The notes beneath the pieces were generated by a model. That model saw only the letters and a program-made list of their open reading frames with translations. It was not told the DNA's origin and made no database searches. From NCBI GenBank assembly GCA_037179385.1, contig CM074196.1, positions 33,752,486 through 33,816,485 of the forward strand: 64,000 bases of DNA, read 5' to 3'. This DNA comes from Holothuria scabra. Its lineage: Eukaryota; Echinodermata; Holothuroidea; Aspidochirotida; Holothuriidae. The position numbers and the translations under genes are program-made. Positions 23,538 to 36,779 of this stretch are shown piece by piece. How positions within the stretch are numbered: position 1 is the first letter of the stretch; each line of letters opens with the position of its first letter.

Positions 23538-25429
23538 AATAACCTTATAAAACCTGAAATCATTGGATCACTTGGCAGATAACTGTATGTTATACTTTGA
23601 ATACCCAGCTTTTCTACTACTCATATTTGTTAAACTGCCCAAAATTTAAAACTTCTAGACGTGATTGTTTCCAGTGCACAAAATTTCTTTGCAGAATAAT
23701 CCAATTTGAATGTATACAGCAACCCTGCAGTGACACACATTTAAAGCCATCTGCACCCCATCAAATTGCTTTTAAGTTTTTGCCACATTTGCTACAAAAA
23801 AAGGAAGAAATTACCCTCTTGAAAAGTATGTTATTTTTGAATTTGTGGTTAGTGTAAATGAAAGTACTGTAGCATTTTAATTAAAGTCAATTCTTGTGGA
23901 ATAAAAATAAATGATTGGAGTGCAGTGCACCTAATCGTGTCTTTACTGTACCATGAAAATCATGTATATCCACAAGTCGTACATTCCTTCAAACTGTAAA
24001 AATTTTAAAGTGCTTCAGTGTGAAAAATCACTGATTCATTTAAATAAGTTTGCTTAGAATTCATTGTAAATTAAATAGATGTCAGGACAACTTGTTTCTC
24101 CTCCCTTTATGTGATGAATATCTTTTGTGCAGTACAGTAGGTGCATTTCAGGAAGATTCATGTCTTGTCTCAGTCTAATTCTCTTTGTATCAATTTCCCC
24201 AAAATCTACTTGTTTATCTGACTTCTGGGGGTACTTATATGCAGAAAATACTGTTTTGCTGTACGTAATTAATGCTCAACACGTTTGTTTCCAGTGGCAA
24301 TCTTTGGCTGCATCGAATTCATCACGTTCAGTGTGCCCTACCTGTGTGTGGTGCTAATACACTATAGTTTACTTGCATAATTATCGTAGAGGCTCGAATG
24401 GACAGATTTCTTTTGGTTTCCATGGTCACCAAAAAGCTTAAACAGTACTTTTTACTGCAAAGTGATGATGTCTCTACTCTCTTCCGGTGTTTGGCAAGTT
24501 TAGGGCTATTTTTGGACCTAATTTGGAGAAATTGTTTTATCTTTTTTTTTATGCCATGTTAGGGTTGAAATTTTGGCTCGACTTACTCCGTGAGATCATG
24601 AGGTGTGGGAGAACTTACTTTAGCATTTTAATTACTCCATCAAGATGGTTGGTTGGTGTGCACTAATCCTGCTATAATTGCATAAAGAGGAAAACACGTG
24701 TCATTAGTTGTATGCAATGTGTTACTTATCATTCATACGACCTGTGTTATACATCACAAAATTTATTAAGTGATAAGTGTACTTTCATATTAAATAAAAA
24801 TGCATTAATTTTTGCTGAAAATTCATATTTTGAAAATGAATATTTATTGACACAAATGACAGATAAGGCAGTATGATAAGTTGTAATATGGAATTGCAAA
24901 GAGTGTGGTTTAATACCTCAAGGAGACGTGTTTGTAAGAAATAAGTTTCACACAGACCATGAGGAATTTCTTACCCTATTAGATATTTTGCCCTAGTCTC
25001 CACCAAAAGGGAGTTTTGGTGGGGTAATCAAATTTTACCCGACTTCCTGCTTAACTCATTCAAGCAAGCTCCAAGAAACCACAAGCTTGATGATAAGTTA
25101 GCAGATATACTTGGATGTGTTCATACTGTACATTACCTACTGGGCTATGAATTCATAACCGTCTTTAACTGAGCAGATGTAAATCAATTCGAATGTTATA
25201 AATGTAATTTTGTGAAGAGTTTTCTCAGGAATTCACAATTTCACTTCATGCAATGTGACATAAAATTTGGGGGGTGGGAGTAGGGATGGAGGTGCCGGTG
25301 GGGGAGAAGGTTACTAGAGTAAATATGGTATGGTTGCTAACAAATTTAATGCCAACATTGTACAATGATCAACATCATTAATTGTGCATCAAAGCAATGA
25401 GTTCTTCAGAATTTGATTAAAGGGCAAAA

Positions 25430-25660
25430 TTAGCTAGTCACACCAACTTGAAGTAGTGCAGTAGACTGCCCTGTTTCATGATTGGCTCTTTGGAGTCATG
25501 TGACAATCTTTTTTCTTCAGAAATGTGAAATGTACTAGGAGTAACTGCTTGGTTTATCTTGAACATGCAACATGAGGTCCTAAAATACTAGAAAAGGTCC
25601 TTTGAAGAGAAATAAGAGAAAGTTCAAAATTATCTGAGATAGCTGTTGCTTCAAAACAAG
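25430..25660 (-). repeat. TCACATGACTC-type dispersed repeat, copy 3, reverse orientation
   Basis: The reverse complement gives CAGTTACTCC, then GTCACATGACTCCAAAGAGC, then CAATCATGAAACAGG, matching the family core seen at 39.8 and 61.5 kb. Confidence 0.55.
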
Positions 25661-26923
25661 TTTGGGATGACTGCTCTTGCCCTCTCGTAAAAGATGTGCA
25701 TGTTGTGAACTGTTTCAAAGTAATTGTTACACATCATCACTTGGGAAACTGAATATACATGTTAGGATATTGAAATATTAATCAAAAGTAATACTGTACA
25801 AAGTAATGGAAATATTAATGATGTTAATATTAATAATGTAAACATTCATGTACGTGCTGCCTCATTGAGATCATAGCACTGTGAACTGTAATCAAAAACA
25901 CAAACAAAAAGAAGAGAAAAAGCAATAGAGATCTACTGTACCATATGGAATGAAGGGAGTGTGGCAGAGCATGGTACTAAGGCAGGTTTTGCAGCTCGAA
26001 TGCTGAGCTAGCTTTAATAGCACCTACCTCTGTTAAGTACAGTAGTGACTCAACCAACCGGTGTATCCTGAATAAAGAGGATGAAATTTGTCTATAGACC
26101 AATACAAAAAAAAGTAGTAACCAATTTACGTGGAATTTCACAGAATTAAGCTGAACATTCCTCCACTAAAAGTTAATGTAATATATTCAATAAAATCATG
26201 TAATTCAAAATGATTTTTTGCATTTATCATAAAAGAAACAGGTATGCCATGTGTTATGGTGGCTATTCACCTGAAAAATGATCAAATCCTTCAATATTTA
26301 AGTCTGAAAAAGAGAAGTAGGCTAGCTTGTAAAAATTAGCAAAATTTAATTGGTCTAGGCTTCAGTTTGCATGTAGAATGTTTTGTCAGGATAGATTGCA
26401 CATGCACAGTAGGCTATTACTGTAGCTCACCAGAATGAAATATTTCAGTCCTCAGAATTTCTTATGCTTGAAAAGCCTTTCATTACAATATTATGGAATT
26501 GTTAAAGTTTACACCAGAATTTTGAAGTGGCAAATCAGTGGCCCTTGGTACTGTATGATGTCTTCGTCTGTTTTTATTTTTGGGTTGCAACTGGTGGATC
26601 ACTGTAACATTTTCAAACTCTAAAACTGTCAGAGTTCCTCCTCAAAATACCTGCCAGAACAATCTCAGATCAGATAGACTTCATTAATTAAGAAACCATA
26701 TCTTCTTACAGTATGTGCAGTGATGTAATGCATCATGTATGGCATACATGTGTGCGGTTGCAGGTCCCAAAGCTTCTGGTTAAACGCTTGCAGTTTTGTT
26801 GCGAAAAATACTGTAATGATGGTCATAATCAATCTGAATTCATTCTTCTGACCTCTGTAGGTACGTACTGTTATGACTCATTTGATTATTACCTCTGTTT
26901 TTCTTGTTTGTTCCATTTCACAG

Positions 26924-26971
26924 GCTGCCACTTCAGTCCAGTATGTCTCTCAGACGAAATTTGTGCAGATG
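26924..26971 (+). CDS. PTPRN: IA-2/phogrin homologue, coding exon 2 (48 nt, start of RESP18-homology domain)
   Basis: This small exon completes Gly27 and encodes residues 28-42, CHFSPVCLSDEICAD, then gives one base of codon 43. The acceptor has a clear pyrimidine tract ending TTTCACAG and the donor is G|GTAAGA. The three cysteines (28, 34, 40) and the acidic residue before the last one match the first half of the cysteine cluster of the RESP18-homology domain. In IA-2 proteins this domain sits right after the signal peptide and is involved in granule targeting and condensation. The first spacing is x5 here against x6 in the vertebrate proteins as I remember them. Both flanking introns are phase 1, so skipping would keep the frame but remove three of the four cysteines. 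Confidence 0.86.
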
Positions 26972-28307
26972 GTAAGATAGTCGGCTTGAATAGATCGCTG
27001 ATATTGTAAAATCCTTAGTACTTCTTCTTTTTGTCCTTTTATGTGAATTTCTCAATCAGCAAAAGGAAGTCTCAGTTTTGTCATTCACAGTCCATCTGTA
27101 AGAGGGTCATTTATTTCAAAGACAAAGGAGTGTCAAGTTTTTATTGCAAGTGAATCATGGTGCTATATGTGGTTGCTTGTTTTTATTAAAATTCAGGAGA
27201 AAGAAATTGAGCTGTACAACTGTCAAAGTCTTGTTCTTCAGTAGTAATGAAGGGTCATGGCATGAATTAGAAAAAGTTTTAATTGTTCATTCAGATCTCA
27301 GTGTATTGTTGCGTCGCCGGCCTCCAAGTCTTCCTTCAGTTGTCGATGAATGTAGGGGGGTTGCAGGTGCTTCTGGGTAAGCCCTGGGGTAGGGGTAGTA
27401 GAGTTATGGTGAGGTTGTGGAGGTATCCTGGTAACCCCTTGCAGCTGCCAAAACTATAACTAAACTTGACACATTATGACTCAAATAAACCGAGAACAAG
27501 TATTTTAAGGTACCACTTCTTTTATTCAAGCTGGCGTTCAAGAATCAAAATCTTAACCAGCTTCTCCTTCTTCTCGATACATGAAAAATGTACAAGTGAC
27601 CTCACAAAACCTCTTCTTGGTTGCAGAAAACCCAGTAAATCTAGTTCCCTTCACTCTGTTGCCTGAAATAACATCCCCAATTACATCCTTAGAGCTTTAG
27701 ATAAACTCATAATTATTTTGACTGCCATATATTAAAAGCCTCCCCATCACAGAAGTAAGTGACTGGTTTTGGTCTCCAATTTAGCCTAAGTTCCAAAGCT
27801 GAAAGCCCCCTTTTAAAAGTAACAAAACTGAGCGTTGCTCTGCTATGCTGAGCTCACAAATTTGTCCCTAACAAAGAGCTTTGAAATTAAATCTTACCAG
27901 GCCTGAGTGAGACATGTTAGTCCCTGTCCCTGTCCCCATCCCATATTCTCCTGGAGTACTAAAATGAAAATATGCTCACCAAAGAATTCTCCTCTCTAAA
28001 ATTCACCAGTCTTTCCCTCCTGAAAATAGCCCATATCGCCAGAAGTTATCGACAGTAATTACGTACTTAGTCTATTTACTTCTTCTCTCTCTAAAGTCTA
28101 GACCTTGAATGCACCCTCCTAAATTTCTAACTTCTCAACTTTACAACTTCTTTCCTCCACCATACTCTTAGACACCGAGAAACATACTACTCATTCATTG
28201 GTTAGCATAATATAAAACTTTTCTGATTGGCTGGGACCTACCCAGGCGGCACTCATTTTGTGAACTAGGTTACTGAACTCAACTTCAACTGCACCTGCAG
28301 AATATTT

Positions 28308-28426
28308 TTAAACAGTTTCTTAGAATTTCTCCCCAATTAGAGCAAGCCCCCTCTGCATCAGCACAATGTTATTAAACAGTTCCTCTGAACTTCTCCCCCA
28401 ATTAGGTCAAGTTTTGCTTCTCATCC
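28308..28426 (+). repeat. Two-copy tandem duplication
   Basis: A segment containing TTAAACAGTTTCTTAGAATT and CTCCCCAATTAG is repeated about 67 bp later as TTAAACAGTTCCTCTGAACT and CTCCCCCAATTAG, with several mismatches. Its function is unknown. Confidence 0.5.
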
Positions 28427-30918
28427 TGTCCCATCACCTTGGTTTACAAATACCCCCACTTCCTACCCTTTGATCTAAGTCAACAACAGAATTAATTTGG
28501 AAGTGATTCACCCTTTTTGTTATAAAACTTTGGGAAACACAGGATCTCTACTTCCAGATTCTCACAACATTTAACAGTTGTTTTGACTTACCCATCCTGT
28601 GAATCAGCCAACTTCTCATTTCACTGAGAGAGCAAAGACCTTTCAGAATTTTTGCAACAGTATACCAAGTAGGATACAATGCTGTGTTGAAATATTGGAT
28701 ATCAAATTGATTGTAGGTTAATATTACATTTAGAGATAAGTACAGTAGCAAGGTTGGTCGGTTGTAAATTAATTTATTAAAAGTCTTAATTAAAATCCTA
28801 AACTTCAATTGGAAAAGAACCATGAATCCTATTCCTTTTGTTTGTACCACTGCAAACAGGTTTTGAATTTTGAACTTCCCTCCGTGCCCCCAACTTTCCA
28901 ATCTCCAAAATTTGGTATTGGTTTGACAGTATAAATGGAGTGACATAACTTTATCCCAACTGCAAGGTATTCACTCTAGTGCCTTTAACATCCCTGTAGC
29001 ATGCAGTGCAGGGGGTGGGGTAAAGGTGGGGAGAGATGGTTTCGTGGGGGGGGGGGGTAAAGGTAGGGAAAGGTGGTTTCATGTCAATCTGTGAAGCTTC
29101 ATAGCAACACAGGAGGCTGATGGCTTCATTTCCACCTAAATTCCTAATGTTCAAAGGGGAGATACAGGGGGCACAGACCCCCACCTCCCAAGTGGGGGTA
29201 AAATCACTCAGTTGGGAGATTTAGGGGTTTAAGGGAAGAGGAAAAGTTTGAAGAGAAACACTGAGCGTTCAAACCTTAACCATATACCAGCACAATTATG
29301 CCGACGTTAATCTGTCACCAAGGACTCGGTGCAGAAGAACAAAAGAAAAATGTTATCCAAATCCGTTCCATTCGGGGGAATCACAGGTTGCCCCCCCCCC
29401 CCCACCCTCGAAATCCTGGATGCACACCACTGCCGAAATGATTCAGTTGGTCAACCACCTGAAGTAATTTTTGGTAATTTGCATAAGATTTTAGGCTGTG
29501 GTGTCTAGAGTTACTGGAGGTATATGACAGTACAGTGGCCTGTTCAGGTCTGATGCAGAGATACTGTAGGTATGAGGACCTTGACTTTATTCCCATGTAT
29601 TCAAAGGTTAGCGTAATTTTGGAGGAGTTTTTTGAGGGCTTAAAAGTGAAGAAAACTTTATATTTTTACAAATTTTCCAGATCATAATTATATTCCAAAT
29701 CTGATAAAAGTTGCAAAGTGTATGCATCCGAAATTCTTGATGTTGAAATTGATTTTTAATAGGACAAATGACTGTCATACCATTCCAATCATCCTTCTGT
29801 GTTAATTTGTTTGTTAATGAAGTAATACATAATTTCAACGAAAGAAATATATTAAACAGCATGTAAAATGAATTTTAACTGTCCAACTCCCATCTTTATA
29901 GAACATTCTTGAGCCAAGGACTATAAAATGTTGAAGTTCATTCACTCAAATTAAAATGGTTTGTTTGCGCAATAATTTGTGATGTCATTGTTGTACTAAT
30001 CTGTTCATGAATAATACTTAAAGCTATTTCATATTAATGCATTATTAATGCAATATTTCCCTTTAAGCAAGGTAGAACAGGGAGCAGTTTGTTTTCCCAG
30101 TTTTTACCCACATCTTTATCTTCCTGCTGCATCAGAATCATTTTCTTGTCCTGTAATTACAGCAGTTTACATCCCCTGAGCAGTCAAAATACCAAAATAC
30201 TTTATTTATCATGCAAAATTTTCTTTTTATCAAGCAAATCATCTTTGGAAGTTTATGACAATACCATACAACATGAACTGCTGTTTCAGCTAGAACCTGT
30301 CATTCTGTCTAATATCCAGTTGGAAAAGCTTTGATGTGTGATGTTGTAATTATTCTGCCATTTTTAGATTGACTTCTTAAAACAGATTGCCTGTATTCTC
30401 CCTTTAGTGTGAAAATTTAGGACAAGAATCTAATTTGAATTTTGATTAAGCGGTACAACTAGGAGAAATATTCATCTAATGCAGATTTACATTTGTGAAA
30501 ATTGCGGCTCACTGTCAGTGATGGTCACCATATTTATGAAATTTATCAGTCTTCTTAAAAGTTACAAGTTCATGAATTTTACAGGTACGACTGTATGTTC
30601 ATGCTTTCAACTGGCATGATTTGTTTTGGTTGAAGGGAACAAACAGCTGAATGTTTCTAATCGCAGCATTTATGAGTCTCCTGTAACCTCCTGGATATAA
30701 AAATTCTCAGTTGTGGGTTAAGGACTGAAGCATGGATCCTGCAAAGACAGTTTTTGGAGCACATAGACATCAGCCATGATAAAAATGAAACATGGAAATT
30801 TTTTCCTGGCCTAAAAAAGTCTTGATATCATGGCCAAGTCATGGAAATTATCACATATTGTTTCATTTTCACTGGTAATATTGTAAAAAATGTAGTAGAC
30901 CTTATGCATTGTTACACA

Positions 30919-31104
30919 CTAAATGTCATCCTTTGGGCAGAAAAATAGAACAAGTAGCCACACACATAGGGATTCACCTTGCATGTCTAGCAGACTGTGT
31001 GCATCTTCCACTGGTTGACAATCATCTGTCTGCATTTGTCTGTGTTGGTAATTGTTTTGCCCCCAAAGGAGGGCGTGCTTTCCCCTCTGTGACATCATAT
31101 GCAC
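30919..31104. repeat. Dispersed repeat with ATCCTTTGGG/GACATCAT ends, copy 1
   Basis: This segment resembles 50641-50850: ATCCTTTGGG near the left, then GCATGTCTAGCAGACT against GCACGTCTTGCAAACT, GGTTGACAATCA, and GACATCATATG near the right. A decayed third copy is at 32150-32310. The 136-codon frame through it is not a gene. Confidence 0.5.
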
Positions 31105-31614
31105 AAGGTCTTTTCTCAGTTGTAATTCAACTTGTAGTATTATCCTTTTTCTTCACTTGGAATTCAGTAAATACTGCATGCTTGCAGATTTGCTGGAAAT
31201 TATGGTATGCAGTTCATGGAAATTTGTCATGTCATCCTGGAAAAGTCATGAAAATTGATTTCCCAAAATGTGCAGGGACCCTGCCTTTTCCATTTTGGAC
31301 AAACAATAAATCAGGATAGATGACTCACATGGTTTAACACTCATGCTGAAATGTAGCTTAGGACAAATTTTTGTGCTCTGCCCTCAGAATTCATGCTTCT
31401 GGACTCAAAACTACAAATCTACTTTACCCCTCAATTAGCCCCCTATTACCCCTGTAACCACAAGGTTTTGGTGTTACATTGAGTGGTTGGGGACAGAGAA
31501 GGAGTCCTGCAGAGTGAGGATTGACTCTGTCTCCACAGTGCTGTTTGTTTCCCAGGGTCTAGTTGTGAGAAAGTGGTATATTAGTAGGAGGTACTGTAAG
31601 TATCAGGGCCTTTT

Positions 31615-32018
31615 CAGGGCTCGATTTTCGTGGTTGTCTGGTTGTCCTGGACAACTAAAATTACATGCGACAACCAAAAGTTGAAAGTTGGTTGTCTGAT
31701 GGACAACCATTTTTCTCTCATTACAGTATATTCAAGCAGATTGCTTTTATGTGATGAAAGAAGTATATACTGCTGACTGATCAACTCTTTCAACTTTTTC
31801 CATCATACCATTTCAGACTTCAAGTGTTTTTTGTCTTGCAAAAATCATATCTTTTTATTCTTCCAGAACAATTGTACGTAAACACAATTAGGCCTACTGT
31901 TTTGTACTGCAATTGTGTGTAAAATGTTTCCGACAACCAAATTTTCTTTAGGACAACTAAAAATACTGGATTGGTTGCCTGGAGGACAACCTAAAATTTT
32001 TCAGAAAATCAAGGCCTG
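31615..32018. mobile_element. TTGTCC-rich MITE, copy 3, opposite orientation
   Basis: The left end CAGGGCTCGATTTTCGTGG and the right end, reverse-complemented CAGGCCTTGATTTTCTG, match the two ends of copy 1 in swapped order. GGTTGTCC and GGACAACC clusters lie in both subterminal parts. Confidence 0.65.
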
Positions 32019-32149
32019 TTTTTGATCCCCAAACCAAGGAGTTTTGGGGAAACTACAGGATGCATAACAAGTTTATTTAAATTAATGTTTATTTCTCAGG
32101 TTAGCTTTGTAGCGATTGCAAAATGGATGTAATACCAAGTATGAAAAAC

Positions 32150-32310
32150 TATACTTTGTAGCATTCTTTGGAAGCATAATAGGTTTTTCCTTACCAGTTG
32201 CTGGTACATCTTTGCATGTACTTGTTCCCTGCATGTGCAATGATATATCCTTGCTCGCTTCCATAGGAGGATGCCTCCTTTTGATGACGTCACACGCTAA
32301 AGGTCTGTTT
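32150..32310. repeat. Dispersed repeat related to the 30.9-kb and 50.6-kb copies, decayed
   Basis: Phrases ATTCTTTGGAAGCA, TTGCATGTACTTGTTCCCTG and TGATGACGTCACACGC appear in the same order as in the other copies. Similarity is limited. Confidence 0.35.
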
Positions 32311-32784
32311 ATGTTGACGACATTGATGAGTCAATTAATTCAAATCAATGTGGGAGTATTCTATATGCAGTAAACTCTGAATTGGACTAGAGCGTGCCCG
32401 TTCAACTTACTGAAGGAGTTACACCTGTTGTATATAAGGTCAAGGGCTTAGGGGTAATTGTGTCAGATGGGCAGGAGCTGTTCTTTGTAGTATTTAAGTA
32501 CTAAACTTGATTGCCAGAATTATTCATTGACCTTTGAAAAGAAATTTTGGTCCACTCCATACCTCTGTTTTAGTAAGTACTATTTATAATTAAAATTGCT
32601 GACTCAAAGCTGATGTGTACGACATTTTTCTTATACTCCTTCTATAAATCAAATTCTAGGAATTCAGCAATAGTACCCATTGTTTGCAATGTTGCCAAAA
32701 AGGAAGGTCTAACCCTGAATGTTTCATTGCTGAGAGAAAGGGAAACTAAATTTGAGCACTCAGGTGAAATTTCTATCCTGGTTC

Positions 32785-33087
32785 TTAAAGGACCAATCCT
32801 CTCAGCCCAAACTACAATTCTTGTAAGGATTTGCTGAAATTCTCAATTGGTTCAGTTCTTGGATTAACATCTAATTCAAACAATTAAGAGTACCAATGTT
32901 CATATTATGCAGCATGAACTGTACTGAGAGTTTTTTGATTATGCACATTGACTTTTTTAATATTCACCCTGAAGCAGTAAACGGAGATTGTGCCAGGATG
33001 AGGATGAATTTGAAACAATTGTGGGAGGGGCTTAGCTAAGAAGGTTGGGAGAATTTGTACTGTTTGGAGTGAGAGAATTGGGTCTGT
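32785..33087 (-). mobile_element. TTAA-ended MITE, copy in reverse orientation
   Basis: The left edge TTAAAGGACCAATCCTCTCA and the right edge (ACTGTTTGGAGTGAGAGAATT) are inverted. The interior reads on the minus strand with the family landmarks CAATTGTTTCAAATTCATCC and GGCACAATC. The right TTAA has decayed. Confidence 0.6.
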
Positions 33088-33899
33088 AGTTATTATTGGG
33101 CTAGGTTTACAATTAAAATTTGAAACCTTTCTTGAACTTGAAGCAAACACTAAAAGGGATTTGAAATCCTCATGTTATTCACATGACAAACTTTGCAAAC
33201 TGACTGCAAAATCTCAAAATCTTCTCTATGCCAAATTTTAATGCAACCCTTCTTCAAATACATGTACTTGCCGAGCAATCACAATTCTTGTTCATATAGC
33301 TGCTGTTATACCTATGGCAAATCAACAAAACAAGACTTGAGCTGGTTAAACTATTCCACGGAATCAGACAGGCTTTTCAGTTACTTTCTAAAAAGAAAAG
33401 TCAAAATTTATTAATTCAATTTGCAGACCTAATTCTTTTTACCTACCACACCTTTTTTGTGTATTATTCTTACACTCAACAAGATCTGCTTTGATCTTTG
33501 ATGCTTTTCCATGTGGTACCCAAATCTCTTAATTATTTTCGCAAGAAGTTTGCCTTTATTCTTTTGTTCTGCAAACATCCAAACTATGCGACTTGATGCC
33601 ACCCAATGCATTGCAACAAGATTGTTCAGATGCTTTGCAAAGTGTGGACTGCTTTGCAACTAGTTGCAGTGCAGATCCCAACCCAGTTTCATGCAACCGA
33701 ACATGTTTGGTCGCATAAAACTGAAACAAGTAACTGACAACAATGACAGACTTCTGGAATGAAGCCTTCCAAGTTTATTTAATAATTGAAATGGACACAA
33801 CACATTTCTGTCTCTTGAATGCAACAAATAAAGAGAATGTTAGGCCTAAACAATTAGAATTTTGTGCAAAGGGCTTCAGGGACCTGTGACTTGTTGCAT

Positions 33900-34330
33900 A
33901 ATGTTGGCACTATTCTCTTCACACAATAACTCAAGAAAGGTAAGTGTGACTAATCTCATATTTGGTGTGTGTGCTGGCCATATTGATTAGATGATTTCTA
34001 TTGTTTTGGTGGAGGTCAAAGGTCATTTGGGGTCCCGAATGTTCAAAAGGTCAAAACCTTGTAAACATTACATCTCAAGAACAGTACTGTGACTAAGATC
34101 ATATGTGGTGTGTAGGTTGCTTGTATTGAGAAGATAATCCCATTTAAATTTGGTGAGGGCCAAAGGTCATTGGGGACCAGCAGTGTCAAAGCATGACAAG
34201 CTTGCTTGCACACTTTTACAAGAAAGGTAACTTGGAGGGTCCTGATACTTGTCATGTAGATGATATTTAGTGAATATATGATCCCAATTGATAGCTTTTG
34301 GTGGGGGTCAAATGTCATTTTGGTTCACAG
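33900..34330 (+). repeat. DR1-carrying repeat, about three degenerate units
   Basis: Three or so units share TCAAGAAAGGTAA, TCATATTTGG or similar, and a GGTCAAAGGTCATT phrase. The first has a perfect AGGTCAAAGGTCA at 34013-34025, and later units have GGCCAAAGGTCATT and GGTCAAATGTCATT. It is the same family as 4480-4760. Confidence 0.6.
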
Positions 34331-35719
34331 TGGGCTAGGGGATGTCAATGTAGGAAGCTTGTAATGATTCCTTGCATGTATACTTTGTGGGTGCATTACC
34401 CACTGTCAATCGAAAAACATTACTACAGAGCACTGTCAATGTGAATAAAAGAAATATTTCAGCAAAGGAAATTCCTTTCAGAAAGGAATAACTAAGCCTT
34501 TTGGCTTTCTGGTTGGCTGATTACTCTCTCCTCTCTATCCATCAAGTTGATGATACAATAGCAACAAGTATTTATTTGTTGTCATTCTATACTGTTCAAC
34601 AGTATTTGTGCAATACCCATTCGGTCAAATTAAAGTTGAGAATATTAGGCCTGGGAATTGCTTTAGAGTACCTGCTCACTGATTAAAAAACCCAAATATA
34701 TTCTGTGCTACAGTACACTCATCTCTGTTTGATTAACTGTAAACCATGACATTTTCTGTTTACAAAGCACACTTAGTTCATTGTGCAGTAGACCTATACA
34801 GAACAATTTGTTGGGAATGCATTAATACACCTAATAGTTAAAATTGTATACACTTAGTTAAATACTTGTGTACTTTAAGAATGAAAACCATTCAAATTTT
34901 CGGATGAAAAAGCACACACACTTCATTGTCCAGCAGACCTCTGCAACTATTTATTCCAGAAGGAATACACTTTGTCATATATTATGCACACTGATTGCAT
35001 TAATACTGTAGGTACAGCACTTTTATACAGTACCATGTACAGTAAAGTGCAATAGATTCGGTCAGAGCATTTGTTAATTACACCATTATATATGCACAGC
35101 TTGGTGAGTGGGAGGCACAGAAGGGAAGTTTGACAACCAAATTTTAACGAGTTGTATCATGCCCAGCTGGACGTATTTTTATGAGCATTACATGTAATTA
35201 CCAATTGTCTGATTACATATAAGGAGCCTTTACGTGATTTTATTTGATGAAGGTTCAAGTGTGTACTTTGACGTAAGCATAGGTGGGGTCATGAAAGGGT
35301 TAGCAAAGGGAGGTGTAAGTTTAAATTTGAACGTGTAAAATAAACTCCACTGGTGTTTGGGCAACAATGATGTCTGCAAAAGAACCAAATTTCTAGAAAC
35401 AAGTTTATGAGAACCTTGGGTGGGGCAAAGGAATCTATCTAGGAAGCTCTTTGTCAACGATGAAATTTTTCTTTCCTTGAGAAGAAAATTAAATTGGCAA
35501 ATGTAACCAAATATTTAAAAATAAAAAATCAAATGGGTGGAAATGTTTCACTACAGTATGTGGTAAAATGTGTCAGTATCTAGTACTGTTAGTATTGGAA
35601 GCTGTATATCTGTAGGGATATGGAGGACTGCCACAGAATTTTTTGAGACAGCTGTTCATATAATCAGTGTGTATCTGAAAAATAAGCAAACAACAACACA
35701 ATGAAGCAGTCAATGTTTA

Positions 35720-35970
35720 AAGGACATATATAATTACTTGTTACCCCAAACTTATTTTGAAACAATATATGAACTTATACAAATTTCCTCTTGCTTTAGT
35801 GCTGAGTGCATTTCATTATTAAGACTAATTACATATTCAAGGCAAACCAAATATTTTCTCTTTTTAATAATTTTCTGTATGCAAATATTGTCACATGATT
35901 CTCCAGAGCCATTCATGAAACAGGTTAGATTTCTTACACTTTTAAAATGCAGAGACTGCATTTGCCTTTT
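35720..35970 (+). repeat. TCACATGACTC-type dispersed repeat, copy 4
   Basis: The copy contains CCCCAAACTTATTTTGAAAC, then GTCACATGATTCTCCAGAGC and CATTCATGAAACAGG, in the family order. Confidence 0.55.
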
Positions 35971-36779
35971 AACTAATATCTGCAAAGTGCTTTTTTTTTC
36001 AAACTTCAGACTTTTTAAAAAACTTCTTTAAAACTTCTCCCTTTTTAATAAATATTATTTTCAACCTGCATAAAAGATTTATTTAAAGAATTAATTTACT
36101 GAAATCGGCCTGTAGTTAAAGTGTTGTTAACTTTTCCTCAAAAGTTGAAGGTATTATTTAACTGATCAATGTATAAAGACTGAGCAACAACCCCCTAGTT
36201 GACAGTAATGTAGCCCTTAAGGATGGAGCAGGCAGTGTTATAATGTTTTATACTGTTATTAAGTAATCATTTTTCTGATCAAGTAGTTTTTCATTTAGAA
36301 ATGAAAAATTTAACTGCAATTTGTATATAATTTTTAATTTACAATTGTTTTTAGTGTTATATAATGATAAAATCTGATATCAAATTGCAATGCTTTTCTT
36401 TTTAATTCTGTCATTCTTCCAATAGGAAGGGAAATACTGTATGTGGTAATATCTTAAACAGCACGAAGGAGTATCAGATTTTATTTTCGCTTTGGGGTTG
36501 TTAATATAAACGTAATGTTTACAGTACAGTGTGTGGGTGTATTATGTGGGTGTATTATCTTATGCTATCAGCTGTGCTGTTAAACTGAACTGTGTATTAT
36601 CTGTGTGTATGATTAAAATGCTGTGTATTGTTAGAATGTATAAGTTTTAAAGAACTTACTTAGTTATACATGTAGTTGTAACTAAAATGTCATAAATTAA
36701 TTGCTTAGTGCTAGAACTGTATAATTTTGAGATCGTTACAAGTGGCCCAAGTCAGTTACTTTTAGATAAGGTTTTACCG

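Larger units (their letters stand above)
795..26923 (+). other. Intron 1 (about 26.1 kb), repeat-rich, no supported gene
   Basis: The intron starts GTGAGT and ends TTCCATTTCACAG. It holds a tRNA-derived SINE near 2.9 kb, a GGCC-ended MITE at 3.7-4.1 kb, DR1-carrying repeats at 4.5 kb, a TTGTCC MITE at 8.1 kb, two TTAA-ended MITEs at 11.0-11.6 kb, a CpG-richer block at 12.3-13.2 kb, SINE copies at 13.4 and 14.3 kb, a nested MITE pair at 15.5-16.1 kb, a hAT-like element at 18.5-20.1 kb, a 97-bp satellite array at 21.7-23.1 kb and a CAGGCCTTG MITE at 23.3 kb. I see nothing identifiable in about 0.8-2.85, 5-8, 9-11, 20.1-21.6 and 23.6-25.4 kb beyond short AT-rich unique-looking sequence. A long first intron with regulatory content is common in this kind of gene. 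Confidence 0.7.

Noticed and set aside
27144..27380. Open frame ending before GTAAGC in intron 2, possible extra exon
   Set aside because: It would interrupt the RESP18 domain between Cys40 and NLFGSC, where family members are continuous, and its peptide is not family-like.
30909..31319. 136-codon plus-strand frame
   Set aside because: It overlaps a dispersed repeat whose relatives at 32.2 and 50.6 kb do not keep the frame.
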